Shown here piece after piece: positions 26,692-35,411 of a DNA stretch of 64,000 nt. Origin of the DNA: CAWBRT01 sp963696525 (GTDB lineage: Bacteria > Acidobacteriota > Terriglobia > Terriglobales > Acidobacteriaceae); the NCBI GenBank assembly GCA_963696525.1, contig CAVOKO010000009.1, positions 1,671,694 to 1,735,693 on the forward strand, in the 5' to 3' direction. How positions within the stretch are numbered: position 1 is the stretch's first letter; every line of letters starts with the position of its first letter. The translations under genes and the position numbers were made by a program. The notes beneath the pieces were generated by a model that did not search any database, had not been told where the DNA came from, and was given only the letters and a program-made list of their open reading frames with translations.

Positions 26692-27576
26692 TCACTTTTT
26701 GGCTTCCGTACGAATCCACGATACGAACTTAGCTACTCTTTTTTGATTCGCATGTTGAGCAGGGAAGACAAGATGGTGTTGGTGGACACGAATACCCTTC
26801 CTTCCCGGGAAAACCGGTACCAAGTGCCCGTTCTTCAGCAATCCGTCAGCTAGTTTATTGCTTTGTAAAGCAATCCCAAACCCCTGCACGGCTGCATCCA
26901 TTGCCAACTGAGCTCGATCTACATGCAATGCATACTCGCTGGGGCAGATGCCCGTGCTGTTCGCGGCAAACCACTGGGGCCATTGCACCAGGTCCCTTTC
27001 GCAAAAAATCAGATCTTGCACCAGGAGGTCTTCTGGGCTCTCAATCTTCAGCCGTGATTTTAGGCTTGGGCTCATCATAGGCATTATCTCTTCGGTAAAG
27101 ATGTTTTCAACGCGAAGCTTTGCCCAGCATGCGATCCCGTACCGGATATCAAGATCAATCTCCCCTTTCGAAAAGTCAGATCCTCCAGGTGACGCGAAGA
27201 CTCTAATCTTAATCTCCGGGTAGGCAGCCCGAAACTTTGCGAGCCGTGGCATCAACCAAAGGCTCGCGAAACTTGGAGATGAATGAACTCGCAGGATTTC
27301 GTCGCCTGTTTCTAGCCGTGCACTATGGGTCGCATCAGCAATGATTGCTAACGCACCCGAGAGGTTTTGCAGATACCGCTCACCCGCAACGGTCAAGGTC
27401 ACGCCACGCGAAGTGCGCAAAAAGAGCTGGCAACCGACATATTCCTCGAGCGTAGTGATTTGATGGCTAACTGCTGAAGTCGTGAGATTAAGTTCTTCGG
27501 CAGCTTTGCCAAAACTGGCATGTCGCGCCACAACCTCAAACGCGAGAACGGCTTTTAGCGGAGGCAGGTAAATCAT
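26692..27576 (-). CDS. LysR-family transcriptional regulator (GcvA-like)
   Basis: About 294 residues from the ATG at 27576 (MIYLPPLKAVLAFE); the longer frame to 27732 crosses a dispersed repeat and is not needed. The N-terminal winged HTH reads FEVVARHASFGKAAEELNLT, then TSAVSHQITTLEEYVG and LFLRTSRGVTLT. The C-terminal effector domain has the LHSSPSFA-like HSSPSFASLWLMPRL segment and PVFPGRK, as in GcvA/AmpR-type regulators. It probably binds a small organic acid and controls neighbours. The divergent porin gene at 28170 is about 590 bases away, with IS debris between, so its target is uncertain. Confidence 0.85.
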   Translation of the reverse strand: MIYLPPLKAVLAFEVVARHASFGKAAEELNLTTSAVSHQITTLEEYVGCQLFLRTSRGVTLTVAGERYLQNLSGALAIIADATHSARLETGDEILRVHSSPSFASLWLMPRLAKFRAAYPEIKIRVFASPGGSDFSKGEIDLDIRYGIACWAKLRVENIFTEEIMPMMSPSLKSRLKIESPEDLLVQDLIFCERDLVQWPQWFAANSTGICPSEYALHVDRAQLAMDAAVQGFGIALQSNKLADGLLKNGHLVPVFPGRKGIRVHQHHLVFPAQHANQKRVAKFVSWIRTEAKK

Positions 27577-28001
27577 ATGACCTTGAGACTCTACAAACAA
27601 TTTCAACGTGAGTTGAGCAATTGTACCTTGCCGGGCGTCCCGCGTCATGCAAGACTTCGCTAGCTTAATGGCCTCAAGTCCTCTCATGTGTGCGATGTGG
27701 GTGGTATCTCCTTTTCGTGATCCCGCTCGCATCGCGCATGGTTAGTGTGCCTGGGAGAATCCCTTGGGAAGCTTGACCTGCTAGACGATTGCATGAGTAG
27801 AGACCGAAGGCGCAATCCGCGGCTTTCGACATTCTGGACTTGGCCTCGGGTTTGCAATTAACGAGCGTAGTGGTTTCGGGGGGAGTGGAATGGTAGCCGC
27901 TGTGGCGGCGCCCGTCGGGTCCGCGATGGTGTGCTGTGTATCCTGCGCACGGGCGCTTCCTGGAAAGATCTGCCAAACCAGACCGGTCTTCGGCATTTCC
28001 A
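27577..28001. other. Intergenic region between LysR gene and transposase debris
   Basis: Contains dispersed repeat copy B1 (27661-27728, listed separately). No other feature was found. The open frames here on both strands lack ribosome sites and recognisable domains. Confidence 0.45.
27661..27728. repeat. Dispersed repeat B, copy 1
   Basis: About 66 bases that align at roughly 80% identity with 34035-34102. Both start TAGCTTA, share GCCTCAAGT, CTCTC, GCGATGTG and GTGGT, and end GTGATCCCGCTC. On the minus strand both can be read as the end of a frame, SGIT...HR.HE.T followed by a stop. This could be shared 3' gene ends, a common upstream control region or a small mobile sequence. Confidence 0.5.
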
Positions 28002-28127
28002 GCAGTGGAGCGACTGTTCGCCTGGGTGGAAGATTTTTGTCGTGTCAACAGCCGCTGGGAACAGCGCACCAGAAACTTCCTCGACATGGTTCAACCCGGT
28101 TGCGTGTTGATCCTGTCGAGACATTGT
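28002..28127 (+). mobile_element. IS5-like transposase C-terminal remnant
   Basis: One frame encodes AVERLFAWVEDFCRVNSRWE, then QRTRNFLDMVQPGCVLILSR. It resembles the conserved C-terminus of IS5/IS1182-type DDE transposases, where a (V/I)ER.FAW...FRR...RYE segment carries the last catalytic Glu and an FL.M.QLGC..ILLR tail follows. The rest of the transposase is absent. It lies just before the porin gene. Confidence 0.6.
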
Positions 28128-28169
28128 GAGAGTGCTTCCAATCTACCGTTTTATGAGGAGGGAGTGTAA

Positions 28170-29865
28170 ATGCGGGCTATAAAAAGGCAGTTTAGGATGG
28201 TGGTTGCCCTTGCGTTGTTTGTGGCTACCACTGGCGTATTTTTGGCTGCACAGCAGCAGCCGAGCAACCAGCAATTGCTGCAGGAGTTGGAGGCGTTGAA
28301 GACGAGAATCCAGCAGCTCGAGACCCAGCAACAAGGGACTGCCGCTAACGCCCTCTCGGCCACGGTGCAGTCCGTCGAAGCCAAAAAAGAGGCCGATGCC
28401 GCCCTTAAGGTGGCAACCGAAGCGACTCCTATACTGGAGAAGTTGCGCAAGGGTCAGATTCAGGTCGGGCGCACAAATGTCTTCTTCGAAGGATGGGCGG
28501 AGTATTCTGCCACCTATCGCCCGCATAGTGAGCTTACCGGTCCGTCATCGACGAACGTGTCCAGTTTCCCATTCCCGAACCAAGCTCAGTACCACTCAAA
28601 CGAGTTTCGTAACGGCCCGCCCCAGACTCGCTTCGGGTTGCAAACTGTTAGTGATTTGACAGACAACTATATCCTGCGGGGCCGGTTCCAGTTTGATATG
28701 TTGTCGAGCACCAATGCCACGGGCACCGGCGGATACAACCAGAGTTGGACGCCGCGTATGCGTGCCGCCTATGGTCAGATCGACAATGTCAAGAATAGGT
28801 GGCATGTCCTGTTAGGCCAGAACTATTCCCTCATGGTTCCCAGCGGCAACAACGTGAACGCCGACGGAAGCCCTTCGCCGAACTTGGGCTGGATGCTCCT
28901 GCCCGGCACGGAACTCCCCCCTGTTCCGGACGACACCGCTATGGCGGGCCCGATCATCTCGACTCGCAACATGCAGGCGCGCCTAGTTAAAGAGATCGCT
29001 CCCCACGCGTCGGTGGCCATTTCGTTTGAAAGCAACACCGTGGGTTGGGGCGGCGACCGTGGAAGCGGGTTAGTTCTACAGAGCACCTCCACACTGTCCG
29101 CTCTGCCGAAGCCTGTCGTGAGCCCGGCGAACTTCACCTCGCCCGCGGCCGGTGCGCTCGGCACTCCTTATGTCTCGCTCGGCACGATGCCGGACATCGT
29201 CGGCAAGGTCGGCTATGACCCGACTACGAGATTCCACTTGGAGGCTTGGGGCGTCCTTCGCCAGTTCAAAGATGCTCCCGGACTTGCAACGAACCTGACC
29301 GAGGCCGGCAAAATTTATAGCGGCGGCGGCGTCGCTGGTCTCTTCGTGAAAATCATCCCCGGGAAACTCGACTTCCAAGCCGCCGGTGGTTACGGCGCTC
29401 TCGGGAGTACCCTGAACAACTTCCTTCCCGACGTGACCTATAACTCTGTAGGTAAGCCTGTTCCGGTTTACGAGCGCGCCCTGGGTGTCAACCTCATTCC
29501 TCACCCGACTCGCAATGTCGACATCTACCTGATGGCGGGCGTTCGAGCGTGCGCAGCAGGCTGGCGTCAACGCGGGCGCCACTGCAACGAACGCCTACGG
29601 TTATGGCAACCCGGGAGCTTTTAACGGCGCAAGCTGCGAGACCCTGAGTACACTGACCGGTAGCTGCAATCAGGACACTCAGACGGTTTGGAACGTGATG
29701 GCCGAGGTGTCTTGGCGCATGTTCAACAGTCCGAAGCTGGGCCATTTTGATGCCATGCCGCAGGTCCAGTATGGCCGTAGAATCCTGTTCCGCGGCGCGG
29801 ACGGCATCGCTCCTTCGACCACCGACTGGGCGACTGAACTTTGCTTCCGCTACTGGCCGTGGTAA
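28170..29865 (+). CDS. Outer-membrane porin-like protein (frameshifted near its 3' end)
   Basis: About 564 residues when repaired. A signal peptide (residues 1-27, ending LAAQQQ) is followed by a coiled coil (LLQELEALKTRIQQLETQQQ, about 35-75), as in OprP-like or DcaP-like porins that trimerise through an N-terminal coil. A beta-barrel domain rich in aromatic/Gly strands follows (FFEGWAEYSATYRPH, RFGLQTVSDLTDNYILRGRF). The frame breaks near 29548 and would stop at 29622. Reading with one base removed continues AQQAGVNAGATATNAYGYG to ATELCFRYWPW and TAA at 29863, ending with the C-terminal aromatic residue expected of barrels. Likely role: diffusion of organic acids across the outer membrane for the transporters that follow. 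Confidence 0.75.
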
Positions 29866-29877
29866 GCGTTTAACCAT

Positions 29878-29913
29878 GGACAACTTCTCCTCTTTCCCCG
29901 GGGGAAGTTGTCC
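29878..29913 (+). terminator. Hairpin terminator after the porin gene
   Basis: GGACAACTTC (29878-29887) pairs perfectly with GAAGTTGTCC (29904-29913), with an inner CCCCGGGG stretch. It starts 13 bases after the repaired porin stop, which also supports that stop as the true end. No T run. Confidence 0.55.
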
Positions 29914-29935
29914 ACAAACATCGAGTGCAAGGGGC

Positions 29936-30026
29936 CAGTCCTCTCGAAAGCGATTGGCTGGCAATACTTCCTACCAAAGCAATCTTGAGGACTGCGATTC
30001 CCAAGAAATCAGTCTCGAGGACTACA
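29936..30026 (+). promoter_or_regulatory. Leader of MHS transporter 1 with possible Shine-Dalgarno-masking pairing
   Basis: CAGTCCTC (29936-29943) is complementary to GAGGACTG (29987-29994), and its AGTCCTC part to GAGGACT (30017-30023), which holds the ribosome site of the gene starting at 30027. The same arrangement exists before the second transporter at 31452-31511. A structured, regulatory leader is possible. Confidence 0.4.
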
Positions 30027-31430
30027 ATGACGATACCGAAGGCTAGTCTCACCGCCGATCAGGCACACCGCGCCGGCCAGACGAGGAAGGCGACCGCCAG
30101 CGGCTGGATTGGTTCAGCGCTCGAGTTCTACGACTTCTTCATCTACGCCACGGCAGCAGCCTTGATTTTTCCGCAGATCTTCTTTCCTAAGGGAAATCCG
30201 AAGGTCGCGATCGTCGCGTCACTGGCGACCTATGGTGTAGGCTATGTCGCCCGGCCCATCGGCGCCTTCTTCCTCGGCCACTGGGGCGACACCAAGGGAC
30301 GCAAGTCGATGCTGCTGGTGTGCATCTTCCTGATGGGCGTTTCGACGACGGCCGTCGGCCTGCTGCCGACGTACCAGCAGGTCGGCGTTCTCGCTCCGGC
30401 ACTTCTCGTTTTGTTGCGGCTATGCCAGGGCTTTGCGGTTGCCGGCGAAATCACCGGCTCCAGTTCCCTGATTCTTGAGCACGCCCCGATCGGCCGGCGC
30501 GGTTACTACGTCAGCTACACCCTCCAGGGCGTACAGTTTGGCCAAATCATGGCGGCGGCGATCTTCCTGCCCCTCGCGCACTTCCTTCCAAAGGCGGCGT
30601 TCATGTCCTGGGGCTGGCGGATACCCTTCCTGCTCAGCATCTTCGTCTGCATCGCGGGCATCATCATTCGCCGCAAAGTCGATGAGACTCCCGTCTTTAC
30701 CGAAGAGGCCAAGATCGGCGCGGTTGCAAAGGCGCCGATTCTCGAAGCCTTCCGTGACAGTTGGAGGCAAATGCTTATCGTCGTCGGCGTGGCCTTTTCG
30801 AATGTCGTCGCAGTGGTCGCTACGATATTCGGCGGCGCCTACGCGGTCCAGCCAGCTTACGGGATTGGCCTGCCTACAGACCTCTTCTTGTGGATACCGG
30901 TTTGCGGAAATATCGTGGCGGTGTGCATCATTCCGTTTGTCGGCAACCTCTCGGATAAGATCGGCCGCAGGCATCTGATCGCCTTCGGCATGCTCGGTTC
31001 GGGACTGCTTACGTACCCCTACCTCTACGCCCTCAGCATCAGAAACGTGCCGTTGGCATTCGTTCTTTCGATCGTCATGTGGGGCATCGTGTACCAGGGA
31101 TACAACGCAGTTTTCCCGAGTTTCATGCCAGAGCTCTTTCACCCGCGTAGCCGGGTTTCGGGGATGGCCATCGCCCAGAATTTCGGCGTATTCCTCACCG
31201 CATTGCTCCCGGCGCTCTATGCATGGGTGGCGCCGCCGCACTCGGCTAATATCCCCTTTAAGATCGGCTCAATTTCTTTCTTCATCTGTTTCCTGGTGGC
31301 TGTGTCGGCCTGGAGTGCCCGGGAGAACTCACGAATGCGAGTCGAGGACCTCGGGAATCCAAATGCAGTTCCTATTCCCAAGGAGGAGTACGAACGGCTG
31401 CGAGCGAAGAGCATTGCGGAAGGCGCCTAA
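30027..31430 (+). CDS. MFS transporter, metabolite:H+ symporter (MHS, ShiA-like), copy 1
   Basis: About 467 residues from the ATG at 30027 (CGAGGA ribosome site). Family marks are GWIGSALEFYDFFIYATAAA in helix 1, PIGAFFLGHWGDTKGRKSML (motif A) and FAVAGEITGSSSLILEHAP, matching the GGE....E.A segment of shikimate/ketoglutarate/proline-betaine permeases. The C-terminus ends in a PIPKEEYERLRAK tail shared with copy 2. It follows the porin and precedes its tandem copy, an Idh/MocA oxidoreductase and a Zn-dehydrogenase on the same strand. It probably takes up a sugar acid or cyclic polyol acid; the shikimate/quinate-type genes at 23-26 kb make such a substrate plausible. Confidence 0.85.
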   Translation: MTIPKASLTADQAHRAGQTRKATASGWIGSALEFYDFFIYATAAALIFPQIFFPKGNPKVAIVASLATYGVGYVARPIGAFFLGHWGDTKGRKSMLLVCIFLMGVSTTAVGLLPTYQQVGVLAPALLVLLRLCQGFAVAGEITGSSSLILEHAPIGRRGYYVSYTLQGVQFGQIMAAAIFLPLAHFLPKAAFMSWGWRIPFLLSIFVCIAGIIIRRKVDETPVFTEEAKIGAVAKAPILEAFRDSWRQMLIVVGVAFSNVVAVVATIFGGAYAVQPAYGIGLPTDLFLWIPVCGNIVAVCIIPFVGNLSDKIGRRHLIAFGMLGSGLLTYPYLYALSIRNVPLAFVLSIVMWGIVYQGYNAVFPSFMPELFHPRSRVSGMAIAQNFGVFLTALLPALYAWVAPPHSANIPFKIGSISFFICFLVAVSAWSARENSRMRVEDLGNPNAVPIPKEEYERLRAKSIAEGA

Positions 31431-31451
31431 GCACGCCGTCGCGATGAGCGC

Positions 31452-31514
31452 CAGTCCTCTCGGAAGCGATTGGACTGGCACTACTTTTTATCCAAAGCAA
31501 GCTCGAGGACTACC
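31452..31514 (+). promoter_or_regulatory. Leader of MHS transporter 2 with possible Shine-Dalgarno-masking pairing
   Basis: AGTCCTC (31453-31459) can pair with GAGGACT (31505-31511). The latter contains the GAGG ribosome site 6 bases before the ATG at 31515. Retained from the duplicated leader of copy 1. Confidence 0.4.
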
Positions 31515-32918
31515 ATGACGACACCGACAGCTAGTCCCACCGGCAATCAACCACACAGCGCCAGCCAGACGAAGAGGGCGACCGCCAGTGGCTGGATTGG
31601 TTCAGCGCTCGAATACTACGACTTCTTCATCTACGCTACGGCAGCAGCCCTTGTCTTTCCCCAGATCTTCTTTCCTAAGGGAAATCCGAAGGTCGCGATC
31701 GTCGCGTCACTGGCGACCTATGGTGTAGGCTATGTCGCCCGGCCCATCGGCGCCTTCTTCCTCGGCCACTGGGGCGACACCAAGGGACGCAAGTCGATGC
31801 TGCTGGTGTGCATATTCATGATGGGTTTTGCGACCATGGCCGTCGGGCTGGTGCCGACGTACAACCAGATCGGCCTTCTCGCTCCGGCACTTCTCGTCTT
31901 ATTGCGGCTAGTCCAGGGCTTTGCGGTTGCCGGCGAAATCACCGGCTCCAGTTCTCTGATTCTCGAGCACGCCCCGATCGGTCGGCGCGGCTACTACGGC
32001 AGCTTTGCCCTCCAGGGCGTACAGGCTGGCCAAATCATGGCTGCGGCGATCTTCCTACCGATCGCGCACTTCCTTCCAGACTCGGCATTCATGGCCTGGG
32101 GCTGGCGAATCCCATTCCTGCTCAGCTTCTTCGTCCTTCTCGCGGGCTACATCATTCGCCGCAAAGTCGATGAGACTCCCGTCTTCGCCAAAGAAAGCAA
32201 ATTAGGCACGGTTGCGAAGGCGCCAATAGTCGAAGCCTTCCGAGATAGTTGGAAGGACATGATTCGCGTCGTCCTTATGTCCTTAGCGAATGTCATCGCA
32301 GTGATCGCTACGATATTCGGCGGCGCCTATGCGTGCCAGCCGGCTTACGGGATCGGCATGCCCAAAGATCTCTTCTTGTGGATACCGGTGTGCGGAAATA
32401 TCGTGGCAGTATGCCTCATTCCGTTTGTCGGCAGCCTGTCGGATAAGGTCGGCCGCAGGCATCTGATCGCCTTCGGTCTGCTCGGTTCGGGACTGCTCGC
32501 GTACCCCTATCTCTACGCAATCAGCATCGGGAACGTGGCGCTGGCATTCGTTCTCTCGCTGCTCATGTGGGGCGTTGTGTACCAAGGTCAGAACGCGGTT
32601 TACCCCAGTGCTTACCCAGAACTCTTTCCGGCGCGCAGCCGGGTTTCAGCGATGGCCATCGCCCAGAATTTAGGTGTATTCCTCACCGCCATGCTCCCGG
32701 CGCTCTTTGCTTGGGTGGCGCCGCCGCACTCGGCTAATATTCCCTACAAGGTCGCTTCAATCTCTTTTGGCTTGTGTGTCCTTGTGGCGTTGGCGGCCTG
32801 GAGTAGCCGCGATACCTATCGACTGCGAGTCGAGGATCTTGGCAATCCAAACGCAGTTCCCATCCCCAAGGAGGAGTACAAACGGCTGCGGGCGAAGAGC
32901 ATTGCGGACGCCCGTTAA
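31515..32918 (+). CDS. MFS transporter, metabolite:H+ symporter (MHS, ShiA-like), copy 2
   Basis: About 467 residues and the same length as copy 1. It shares the GWIGSALEYYDFFIYATAAA helix, the PIGAFFLGHWGDTKGRK motif A and the PIPKEEYKRLRAKSIADAR tail. Differences from copy 1 cluster in helices 4-7 (for example GSFALQGVQAGQIM against VSYTLQGVQFGQIM, and AYACQPAYGIG against AYAVQPAYGIG), positions that could change substrate choice. The ATG is at 31515 with CGAGGA. The divergence suggests the pair may handle related but not identical acids. Confidence 0.85.
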   Translation: MTTPTASPTGNQPHSASQTKRATASGWIGSALEYYDFFIYATAAALVFPQIFFPKGNPKVAIVASLATYGVGYVARPIGAFFLGHWGDTKGRKSMLLVCIFMMGFATMAVGLVPTYNQIGLLAPALLVLLRLVQGFAVAGEITGSSSLILEHAPIGRRGYYGSFALQGVQAGQIMAAAIFLPIAHFLPDSAFMAWGWRIPFLLSFFVLLAGYIIRRKVDETPVFAKESKLGTVAKAPIVEAFRDSWKDMIRVVLMSLANVIAVIATIFGGAYACQPAYGIGMPKDLFLWIPVCGNIVAVCLIPFVGSLSDKVGRRHLIAFGLLGSGLLAYPYLYAISIGNVALAFVLSLLMWGVVYQGQNAVYPSAYPELFPARSRVSAMAIAQNLGVFLTAMLPALFAWVAPPHSANIPYKVASISFGLCVLVALAAWSSRDTYRLRVEDLGNPNAVPIPKEEYKRLRAKSIADAR

Positions 32919-32975
32919 GCACGCCGTCGCCATGACCAACCAACGCGCTGGGCATTCGCTCGATCACAAGGAGGT

Positions 32976-34037
32976 ATGCATATCGCTAAGACACGCATCG
33001 CAGTAACCGGCGTAGGTGCAATCGGCGTCGAACACGCGCGCATTTTGCAGCAAAGCCCGACCTGCGAGCTATCGGCCATCGTCGACCCGGTGCCGGGCGC
33101 AGTTGCCATTGCCGAGAAGGCCAGCGTGCCATTATACAAATCGCTCGCCGAGCTGTTCGAAAAAAATCGCCCCGACGGTGTGATCCTCGCGACGCCCAAC
33201 CAGTTGCACCTGGAGCATACTCTTAGGTGCATCGAAGCGGGTGTGCCGACCTTGCTGGAAAAGCCGATAGCATCGACGGTTCAGGACGGCGAGAGGATAG
33301 TGGAAGAAGTTGACAAAACAGGCGCGACGCTCTTGATCGGCCATCACCGGGCGCACAGTCCGATCATGTCGTGCGCGAAGCAGCTGATCGACGAGGGCCG
33401 GCTCGGCAGGATCGTTGCCGTGATGGGCAGTGCTGTGTTCTTCAAACCCGACCATTACTTCACCGACGCGCCCTGGCGTCGCGAAATCGGCGCGGGGCCG
33501 GTTCTGATCAACATGATCCACGAGATTCACAACCTGCGCATGCTGTGCGGGGAGATCGTCGCGGTGCAGGCGTTTTCATCGCACGCCACGCGAAAGTTTC
33601 CGGTCGAAGATACCGTCGCGATCAACTTGCGCTTCGCGAGCGGCGCTCTCGGCAGCTTCATGTTATCGGACACGGCTGCCTGCGCACGCAGTTGGGAGCA
33701 GACTTCGCAAGAGAACAAGGCCTATACGACGTACCCAGACGAAGACTGCTACGTGGTTGCTGGCACCTCCGGTTCGCTCTCGGTGCCGACCATGCGCTTA
33801 AAGACCTACGCGAAGGAGGAAGACCGATCGTGGTTCAAGCCGTTCCAAGTCAGCGTGGCCGATATGACACGCGAAGATCCACTCTGTCGCCAGATGGAAC
33901 ATTTCGGCCAGGTCGTGCGTGGCGAGGCTAGACCGCTCGTTACCGCCCGGGACGGTTTGCAGAACCTGCGCATCGCCGCGGCCATCGGTGAAGCAGCGCG
34001 TAGTGGATTGACCGTAGACACGAGGCCGACCTGTTAG
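32976..34037 (+). CDS. Gfo/Idh/MocA-family oxidoreductase
   Basis: A 353-residue NAD(P)-dependent dehydrogenase. The N-terminal Rossmann fold has AVTGVGAIGVEHARIL, the family lysine is in the LLEKPIAS motif (around residue 94), and the C-terminal domain has GAGPVLINMIHEIHNLRML with the conserved D/N-x-x-x-H type catalytic region. Known members act on inositols, sugar acids and related polyols. The ATG at 32976 is only one base from AGGAGG, too close for normal initiation. An ATC codon 6 bases further in would have the right spacing, so the exact start is unclear. Follows the MHS pair in the same direction. Confidence 0.8.
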   Translation: MHIAKTRIAVTGVGAIGVEHARILQQSPTCELSAIVDPVPGAVAIAEKASVPLYKSLAELFEKNRPDGVILATPNQLHLEHTLRCIEAGVPTLLEKPIASTVQDGERIVEEVDKTGATLLIGHHRAHSPIMSCAKQLIDEGRLGRIVAVMGSAVFFKPDHYFTDAPWRREIGAGPVLINMIHEIHNLRMLCGEIVAVQAFSSHATRKFPVEDTVAINLRFASGALGSFMLSDTAACARSWEQTSQENKAYTTYPDEDCYVVAGTSGSLSVPTMRLKTYAKEEDRSWFKPFQVSVADMTREDPLCRQMEHFGQVVRGEARPLVTARDGLQNLRIAAAIGEAARSGLTVDTRPTC

Positions 34038-34102
34038 CTTAGTAGCCTCAAGTACTCTCGTGGGCGCGATGTGAGTGGTGTTTTTCTTCAGTGATCCCGC
34101 TC
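34035..34102. repeat. Dispersed repeat B, copy 2
   Basis: Aligns with 27661-27728 (see copy 1). It lies between the Idh/MocA gene, overlapping its stop, and the Zn-dehydrogenase at 34265. Confidence 0.5.
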
Positions 34103-34264
34103 ATGTCGTAACCAACATGCGTCCAAGGCAATCAGTCTGGAACAATATGTCTGTGACTGTTTGGCGTATGATCAACAATGAGCACCTTGGTCATCTCGAC
34201 CTGCCACAGGTGCATTGACGTGTCGGCGTTTCCCGGATGTACAGGGCCGACAGGACGGTGATAA

Positions 34265-35254
34265 ATGCTTGAATTGTATCTGGATAAGCCTACTGACCTG
34301 AAGATGCGGGAAGCGACACTTCCTTCCCTTAAGGACCATGAGGTAAAGATCAAAGTTCGTTATGGTGGAATTTGTGGCTCCGACCTCAAGGTCTACAAAG
34401 GACTCCTGCCCTATGCCCACTATCCTTGCCGCCCAGGCCACGAGATTTTGGGCACGGTCGTCGAGGCCGGGAAAGATTCCAAGGTTAAGGTTGGCACCAA
34501 GGTAGTGTCATTCCCCAATACCTACTGCGGAAAGTGCGAGTATTGCCTAGCAGGCAAGACCAACATCTGCAAGGAGAAGAAGTCATTCGGGGTTACCGTC
34601 GACGGATTTTTTGCCCAGGAGATCGTTCTCGACTCAGAATACGCTGTGCCGATCCCGGATGATATTCCCGAGGAGAGAGCTATCCTGATCGAGCCCTTCG
34701 CCGTAAACGTTCACGCCCTGAAGAAAGCGAAGATTGGCAAGGGTACGAAGGTTGCGGTAGTCGGCTGCGGTACGGAAGGCTTGCTGTGCATCGCTCTGCT
34801 GACCTATTTTGGCGCGGACATCACGGTGCTTGACATCGTTCCAGCCAAGATGGAGAAGGCAAAGAGCTTTGGTGGAAACATCAAATCCTTGAGCCCCGCT
34901 GATGTGACCGATCAATTGTTTGACGTGGTCGTCGAAGCGGCCGGGTCGAAACAGTCGATCGAGATGGCGATGCAGATCGTGAACCCGGGTGGCGCTCTGA
35001 TTGCTTTTGGGATCTACGGCGGAGCTGTAGAGTACCCGCCTCTGCGCATCACGCGCAGCGAGATAACGATCTTCGGCTCCATTATCTATACGAAGAAAGA
35101 CTTTGCGGATGCGATTGACTTTTTGAAGGACCCGGCCTTCAACGTTGCTCCTGTACTTTCGAAGATTGTCCCTTATACGACCTACCAACAAGCCTTTAGT
35201 GACGCCTTATCCGGAAACTTTGCAAAGATTGTACTGGACTTTAAGCAGGCATAA
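34265..35254 (+). CDS. Zinc-dependent alcohol/polyol dehydrogenase (MDR family)
   Basis: A 329-residue medium-chain dehydrogenase. Catalytic zinc ligands are Cys in GGICGSDLKVYKG (around residue 37) and His-Glu in RPGHEILG. The structural zinc cysteines are in YCGKCEYCLAGKTNIC (C-x2-C-x2-C-x7-C). The NAD Rossmann motif is VAVVGCGTEGLLCIAL, where the usual GxGxxG is GCGTEG. It probably oxidises a secondary hydroxyl of a polyol or sugar acid. It lies 227 bases after the Idh/MocA gene, with repeat B2 between, and is followed by a large hairpin. Ribosome site weak (GGACGGTGATAA). Confidence 0.85.
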   Translation: MLELYLDKPTDLKMREATLPSLKDHEVKIKVRYGGICGSDLKVYKGLLPYAHYPCRPGHEILGTVVEAGKDSKVKVGTKVVSFPNTYCGKCEYCLAGKTNICKEKKSFGVTVDGFFAQEIVLDSEYAVPIPDDIPEERAILIEPFAVNVHALKKAKIGKGTKVAVVGCGTEGLLCIALLTYFGADITVLDIVPAKMEKAKSFGGNIKSLSPADVTDQLFDVVVEAAGSKQSIEMAMQIVNPGGALIAFGIYGGAVEYPPLRITRSEITIFGSIIYTKKDFADAIDFLKDPAFNVAPVLSKIVPYTTYQQAFSDALSGNFAKIVLDFKQA

Positions 35255-35262
35255 TCAGAAGA

Positions 35263-35316
35263 GGTGCTGTCAATCCTCGCCCTCGAACACTAGGGCTGAA
35301 GGCGGGGATTGACACC
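35263..35316 (+). terminator. Large two-tier hairpin after the Zn-dehydrogenase
   Basis: GGTGCTGTCAATCCTCGCC pairs with GGCGGGGATTGACACC across the ends, and GCCCT with AGGGC inside. It begins nine bases after the dehydrogenase stop codon, so a terminator is the simplest reading. The form (GTCAATCC...GGCGGGGATTGAC) also recalls the subterminal hairpins of IS200/IS605-type elements; no tnpA or tnpB is present. Confidence 0.55.
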
Positions 35317-35411
35317 TAAGAGCTAACGAAATACGATTCTGGCCAAGCTCAAAACAAATAGTATCGATGTCTGTCTGAGAGCGGTTACGGCAACATCGAA
35401 GAGACGCTGGG

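Larger units (their letters stand above)
29936..32918 (+). repeat. Tandem duplication of an MHS transporter gene with its leader
   Basis: Units 29936-31430 and 31452-32918 are near-identical in long stretches, for example the block TCCTAAGGGAAATCCGAAGG and the bases after it, up to GCTGCTGGTGTGCAT. The homology extends through the 60-90 base leaders. The proteins differ at scattered positions, so this is an old but well-preserved duplication. Confidence 0.85.

Noticed and set aside
30420..31241. 273-codon minus-strand frame
   Set aside because: Antisense to MHS transporter 1; the same kind of frame appears antisense to copy 2.
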